Origin: Diospyros lotus
Lineage: Eukaryota; Streptophyta; Magnoliopsida; Ericales; Ebenaceae
Assembly: GCF_014633365.1 (NCBI RefSeq)
Contig: NC_068349.1
Coordinates: 24,318,753 to 24,382,752 of the forward strand
Reading direction: 5' to 3'
Length of the DNA: 64,000 bases
Shown: positions 60,319 through 64,000 of the stretch, one piece after another
Layout: every line of letters starts with the position of its first letter
How positions within the stretch are numbered: the stretch's first letter is position 1
The notes under the pieces: generated by a model
Told to the model about the DNA's origin: nothing
What the model saw: only the letters and a program-made list of their open reading frames with translations
Database searches by the model: none
Program-made: the position numbers and the translations under genes

Positions 60319-61158
60319 AAACAAAAAAATTCAATCAATCCCTTTCGCTTGCCACTTAGAGCCATCAGTTTTACCCTTCATTCTCATACCCCTTTTTGGA
60401 CCTTCCAACCTTAGGAAGAGGAATAGTAAGTGCATTCTAGTGAGAGAGATTGAATTCATCGAGCAAGTCATAAGGCCAAAGGCCATTTGCATCCATGAAA
60501 AAGAAAAAGAAAAGCAAGAAAAGGATAGAAGGGTGAGAAGGAGCGTAAAACGCACTCACCTCTTTCGAAAAAAAAAAAAAAAAAAAAAAAAAAACTTGAA
60601 AATTGATGAGAAAAAGAAGAAAGCAAAGTTGAGACAGAGCGTAAAACGCACTCAACCAAATAAAGATGCAATGTTCTTCATAACGCTTGGAAATTCTATC
60701 TCTTGATCTTAGAGTTGCATGAAATGTTTTCTCGACCTAAGGCATGTTTTCCTTCATTGTTGTCTTTCCATTTCTTTCTTCCCCACATTACAACCCTGAA
60801 TAAGTCCTTTTGATTTGTGGCATGCATTTGACATGGATAGTGGAGATTGAGAAGATAAACAAGCTTATGGTAGTGGAATTGTGATTGGGTGAATTTGAGC
60901 GAAACAGTCACCACCACCTCTTGAGAGATTTTTGAGCATACACTTGCCCTGTGAGAGGCTTCCACTTTTGATTTGTCTTATTGGATGAATTGCCATGTCA
61001 CTTGTTTTCTTGGAAGTAGAGGAAAGATGATCTTTGAATGATGAATTCTTGAAGACTTACCTACCTTGCATCTAATTTGTGTTTTTCCACATTTCTATTC
61101 TTGAGTCATAGAGTCTAGTGTTTTGCCCAGGAGTGCAAAAGTCTAAGTATGGGGGAAT
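59953..61158 (+). other. 3' non-coding region of Athila copy 2
   Basis: It contains a PPT-like AAGTCTAAGTGTGGGGGG at about 60039, an A-run at about 60284-60318, two GAGCGTAAAACGCACTC words around 60541 and 60637 flanking another A-run (about 60569-60594), and the true polypurine tract at the end. No envelope-like frame is present; the 144-codon frame over 60272-60706 is driven by the A-runs. Confidence 0.7.
61141..61158 (+). other. Polypurine tract of Athila copy 2
   Basis: GTCTAAGTATGGGGGAAT ends immediately before the 3' LTR start TGATAGC at 61159. Confidence 0.75.
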
Positions 61159-62375
61159 TGATAGCATGCATATTTATACCATATTTTGGCATTTCACCAC
61201 ATTCTTATTAGGCCATTTGAAGCAATTTTTGCTGATATTTCATTGTTTCTATTTTATTATGCTTCAAATTGTCCTTACACACTATTTTCTATCTTACCTC
61301 TACTCTATGGATCCAGGCTTTAGGGAATATTGGATGGGCTAGAGAAGTGGCTCAACTAAAGGAGCTTTGGCTCAACTAAAGGAGCTTGGGCCTACTAAAG
61401 GAGCTTGGGCCTACTTTCAAGGAGCTTGGGCCTACAATCAAGGAGCAGACTTGGGCTCACTTGTTTTCTGTTGGGCTAGGCCCAACCCTAGCCTCCCTAG
61501 CCTTTCCTTTCTTGGCCATGTATTTAAGGCCTCTTAGCATTAATTTTCAGAATATCATCATATAGATAGAGAGGAGAAAATAGAGAGGATTCTGCCCGTT
61601 TTTGTTGTTGTAGCACTTTCCTGTTTTTTACATCTTTTGTTCCATTTTGTTTTCCTTTCTGTAATGATAGGCTAGAGCATTTGTAACCGGTTGTGTGTCT
61701 TGAATCCATGTGGAATTTGAGTCCCGGATGAGCTGCAAGAATCTGGTTTGTTGTTTGTTTCTTATTCATTTCTATTTGGTTTAGTTTGAGCAGATTTGTG
61801 AATGCATGGAGTTCATGGCAGGTTTGTGTGAATTTGCATGGTTTCATATTCTGTTAAGTGCTTAAGAGAACAGAATGTTATAGCCGGTTGATATAACATC
61901 TCGGAAATGAATATTATGTGCTTGAACGGTTGTTCTTGCATAGGTCCGGATAGGTTGAATAGAGAGTGAATGGTTGCATTTTGTTTACAAGAGATTTCTG
62001 TATCCATTTTGTTGTTCCAATCATTCTAATCCTTGGACGGTTGTTGGGGATACTTTGAGTTTGTTTTCCGGAGATCAAAGCATCTAGCAAACCAAGATAT
62101 ATAGAGTGGACAAGGAAGATTTCACATAGGAGACAAATACACAGCCGGTTGCACTCCTCTTATTGATTTTTCATCCATCTTCATCTTTCTGTTTTGCCAA
62201 TTAGTTTTCTGTCAAAACAACCCCCCCTAAACAAACTGTTATTGGTATTGGTTCTCTTTGTTGGTAGAAGAAGGTGAGGCTCCTTGTGAGAGATGACCTA
62301 GGGTGCACTTTGCTGCAAACTAGAGAAGAGATTCATAGATCTCTAATTCTGGAGTGGTTCGACAATCGCTGGCCA
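61159..62375 (+). repeat. 3' LTR of Athila copy 2
   Basis: It begins TGATAGCATGCATATTTATA and ends TCGCTGGCCA, followed by the GGAAG duplication. It is almost identical to 51832-53010 except for tandem-repeat differences (about 61350-61450), the 36-bp segment absent from the 5' LTR, and a handful of substitutions. Confidence 0.95.
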
Positions 62376-62380
62376 GGAAG

Positions 62381-64000
62381 CCCGGGAATTTTAGTTCCAA
62401 GTCAAGGAAGCCCGAGTGAGGCATGCGGGAAGGCCAGGCCGGGCATAGTGACTGAATGCATGCATGAGTGTGCAAGGCGAGACAAGAGGTCTCAATTTAC
62501 CTGGATGGTAATGGTGGGTACTCTATGGTTATGGGTACTGAAGCTTGAGGTAGGCTCAGTATGTCAGTTGCGGATTGAGAGATCATTGATAATCAAACTT
62601 TGGGATGAGCTAGGTGATGAAATGAATCATGATGGATTTGGATCCATTGTCATGGAAAGTTGGAGTTTTCAAAGGTTGAATGAGAGCCTTGAAGTATGAT
62701 CTTGTGGGGTAAGATCATGAGGTCTCAAGATGTGAAGTGGTTTGAGAGTCTCTTAAGTGGTAAGAGATGTAGAGTCCTGAGGAGTGGGGCTTATGGTATG
62801 AGCTTGAGGTTATCAAGGCTAGGATAATCGAGTAAAATGGCTTTAGTAAGATGGTAGTGGAACCATCGTAGCTCAGGAGGCTTTAAATAGCTTTGTTGTT
62901 ATGGGTGCAAGGCTCGATGTGACGGATCTGATGCTATGGACCGTGTGGCAGAGGACTAATGAGTTGGCTCGCATTGAGGGCAAGTGGCCCATGGGCCTGA
63001 GTAATTTAGTGAATTGCAGGTGACGGTTAGATGCCAAAGATTTGGAGCAGCACCTCAGGAAATTTGGTCAGGAGAGACCGAGAATCTCCTGTAAGGGATA
63101 TGACATTTAGAGTAGTCCTAAGGAGGAATCGTGGAACGCGGTAATGATCCAATAGATTTTTATCGAGTAGGAAGCTTGGGAAGAATAATGGCTGCGAGCG
63201 TGGTGAGGTAGTCATGCCGGGTTCGATATCAGAGGTGTGATTGGAAGGCTGAAAGTCACACTACGGGGTGCAAAGCAGATCAGAGTGGGACCTGAGCCAT
63301 GCTGTTGGAAACTGTTGTTGGGCCAGTGTAAGGGAGCAACACGATAATAATGATTAGGTGTTGACTCTCCGAAGCACAGGGTAATACGATGGGGAACCAG
63401 TGTTGGGCCAGTGTATGGGAGTGACACATGATTGGGTGTTGACTTTCTGAAGCACAGGGTAACACGATGGGGAATCAGTGTTGGGCTAGTGTATGGGAGT
63501 GACACATAATTGGGTGTTGACTCTCTGAAGCACAGGGCAACATGATGGGAAACCAGTGTTGGGCCAGTGTATGGGAGTGACACGATGATGATGACCAGGT
63601 GTTGGCTCGCCTAAAGCACAGGGCAGCACAGTGACTATGCCGATGGTTAGGGACTGAAGATCTATGAGATGCATAATAGGGGTGTGAAAGTTGTGGTCAG
63701 TTCCGCAACTTAGCTGTGAGTAATAAGCGGTGTTGAGGCGGTTTAATGTCTCGAGATGTTTGAGAAAGAAACCCAGGGAAAAGAAACGGGTCTAGCATGG
63801 GAATAACGCTACGGTTGATGCCTATTGTTGACTGGTCTAATGCTAAGGACCACTGGATACAGACAGTTAGTCCACAGGAGGGACTGCAGCCCTCTACATG
63901 GAGTAACTCGTCTGTAGTGGTGACGATTAGATGCCGGAGACTTAGGGTATGCTGTAGGTGTTAGTGTAGGTGCTCTAGACCCAATCAGATTGGGCAGGTT
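62381..64000 (+). other. Internal DNA of the LARD-like element, fourth segment
   Basis: Non-coding as far as I can see, and it continues past the window end. Several short open frames on the minus strand (63027-63674) fall in a tandem repeat and are not recognisable proteins. Confidence 0.5.
63306..63630. repeat. Tandem repeats of about 80-90 bp
   Basis: Words such as TGTTGGGCCAGTGTATGGG, GGTGTTGACTCTC and GAAGCACAGGGTAAC recur in the same order about four times with substitutions and small indels. They lie inside the LARD-like element. Confidence 0.8.

Larger units (their letters stand above)
51832..62375 (+). mobile_element. Athila-type Ty3/gypsy retrotransposon, copy 2, intact coding region
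   Basis: A 10.54-kb element flanked by a perfect GGAAG duplication (51827-51831 and 62376-62380). It has LTRs at both ends, an Asp-tRNA-type primer site, a 1.27-kb leader, one uninterrupted gag-pol frame, a 1.2-kb 3' non-coding region and a polypurine tract. The LTRs show very few substitutions by eye; their length difference comes from indels. It is in the same orientation as copy 1 and inserted in the same host element. It looks recent and potentially autonomous. Confidence 0.95.
25704..64000 (+). mobile_element. Large gypsy-type element without coding sequence in view (LARD-like), extends past the window
   Basis: The element opens with an LTR starting TGTAACACCCGG (25704) and ending GGGGCATTACA (36307), followed by a Met-tRNA primer site. 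Its own internal DNA visible here is 36323-36512, 48598-49211, 51296-51831 and 62381-64000, about 2.9 kb. None of it encodes recognisable gag or pol, although gag normally begins soon after the primer site. This fits a large retrotransposon derivative (LARD) or a decayed Tekay/Del-like element. All other elements between 27.6 and 62.4 kb are inserted into it. The 3' LTR lies beyond the window, so length and TSD are unknown (left flank CCCTA). Confidence 0.65.

Noticed and set aside
60272..60706. 144-codon lysine-rich frame after Athila copy 2 pol, considered as an env-like gene
   Set aside because: Two A-runs make most of it and copy 1 does not keep it. No signal peptide or membrane segment is seen.
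63212..63674. Minus-strand frames with repeated Pro-Tyr-Thr-Gly-Pro peptides
   Set aside because: They arise from the tandem repeats in the LARD-like interior. I keep the observation as a weak finding but do not call a gene.
1..64000. tRNA, rRNA, organellar inserts, or a multi-gene defence or metabolic cluster
   Set aside because: None was seen on either strand apart from a SINE-like A/B-box pair. The only multi-domain proteins are retrotransposon polyproteins and the bHLH factor.

Overview
The window looks like a nuclear chromosome segment of a flowering plant, probably a eudicot. The evidence is AT-rich intergenic DNA, plant-type LTR retrotransposons with plant tRNA primer sites, and one intronless MYC-type bHLH transcription factor gene. 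No tRNA, rRNA, organellar or bacterial-type gene was seen. The bHLH gene at 22971-24311 is the only host gene I can defend. Most of the rest is transposable-element DNA, much of it inserted inside other elements, and several target-site duplications (TSDs) can be read directly.

1-14.7 kb: an old nest. A PIF/Harbinger-like DNA element (1431-10213, TAA duplication) was split by a Ty3/gypsy element of CRM type (1733-9291). The CRM element has broken gag/protease, a collapsed pol and a truncated 3' LTR. Its leader took a copia solo LTR (3064-4486) and its 3' LTR took another (7037-8543), each with a perfect 5-bp duplication. A probable minus-strand gypsy LTR follows (about 10655-13106).

14.7-25.7 kb: the gene-bearing interval. 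It is AT-rich and holds a 57-bp tandem duplication, a MITE-like inverted repeat, a hAT-like element (19699-20411), a possible SINE, the bHLH gene with a G-box upstream, and a hairpin-rich repeat (25414-25590).

25.7-64 kb: a large nest. The outer host is a gypsy-type element that starts at 25704 with a 2.6-kb LTR and a Met-tRNA primer site at 36311. It shows no coding sequence in about 2.9 kb of its own internal DNA and runs off the window. Four insertions sit inside it: a nearly intact Ty1/copia element on the minus strand in its LTR (27661-35669, TSD CGCAC); an Athila-type gypsy element, copy 1 (36513-48592, TSD AGATG), carrying its own nested solo LTR (45637-47008, TSD GCATG); a probable 2-kb solo LTR (49212-51289); and Athila copy 2 (51832-62375, TSD GGAAG).

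Copy 2 has an uninterrupted 1882-codon gag-pol frame and nearly identical LTRs, so it looks young and possibly competent. Copy 1 carries eleven stop codons, every one explained by C-to-T (or paired G-to-A) changes relative to copy 2, as expected for methylated DNA decaying by deamination. I saw no new multi-gene system. The most interesting material is the element nest, the contrast between the two Athila copies, and shared non-coding motifs in their 3' regions.
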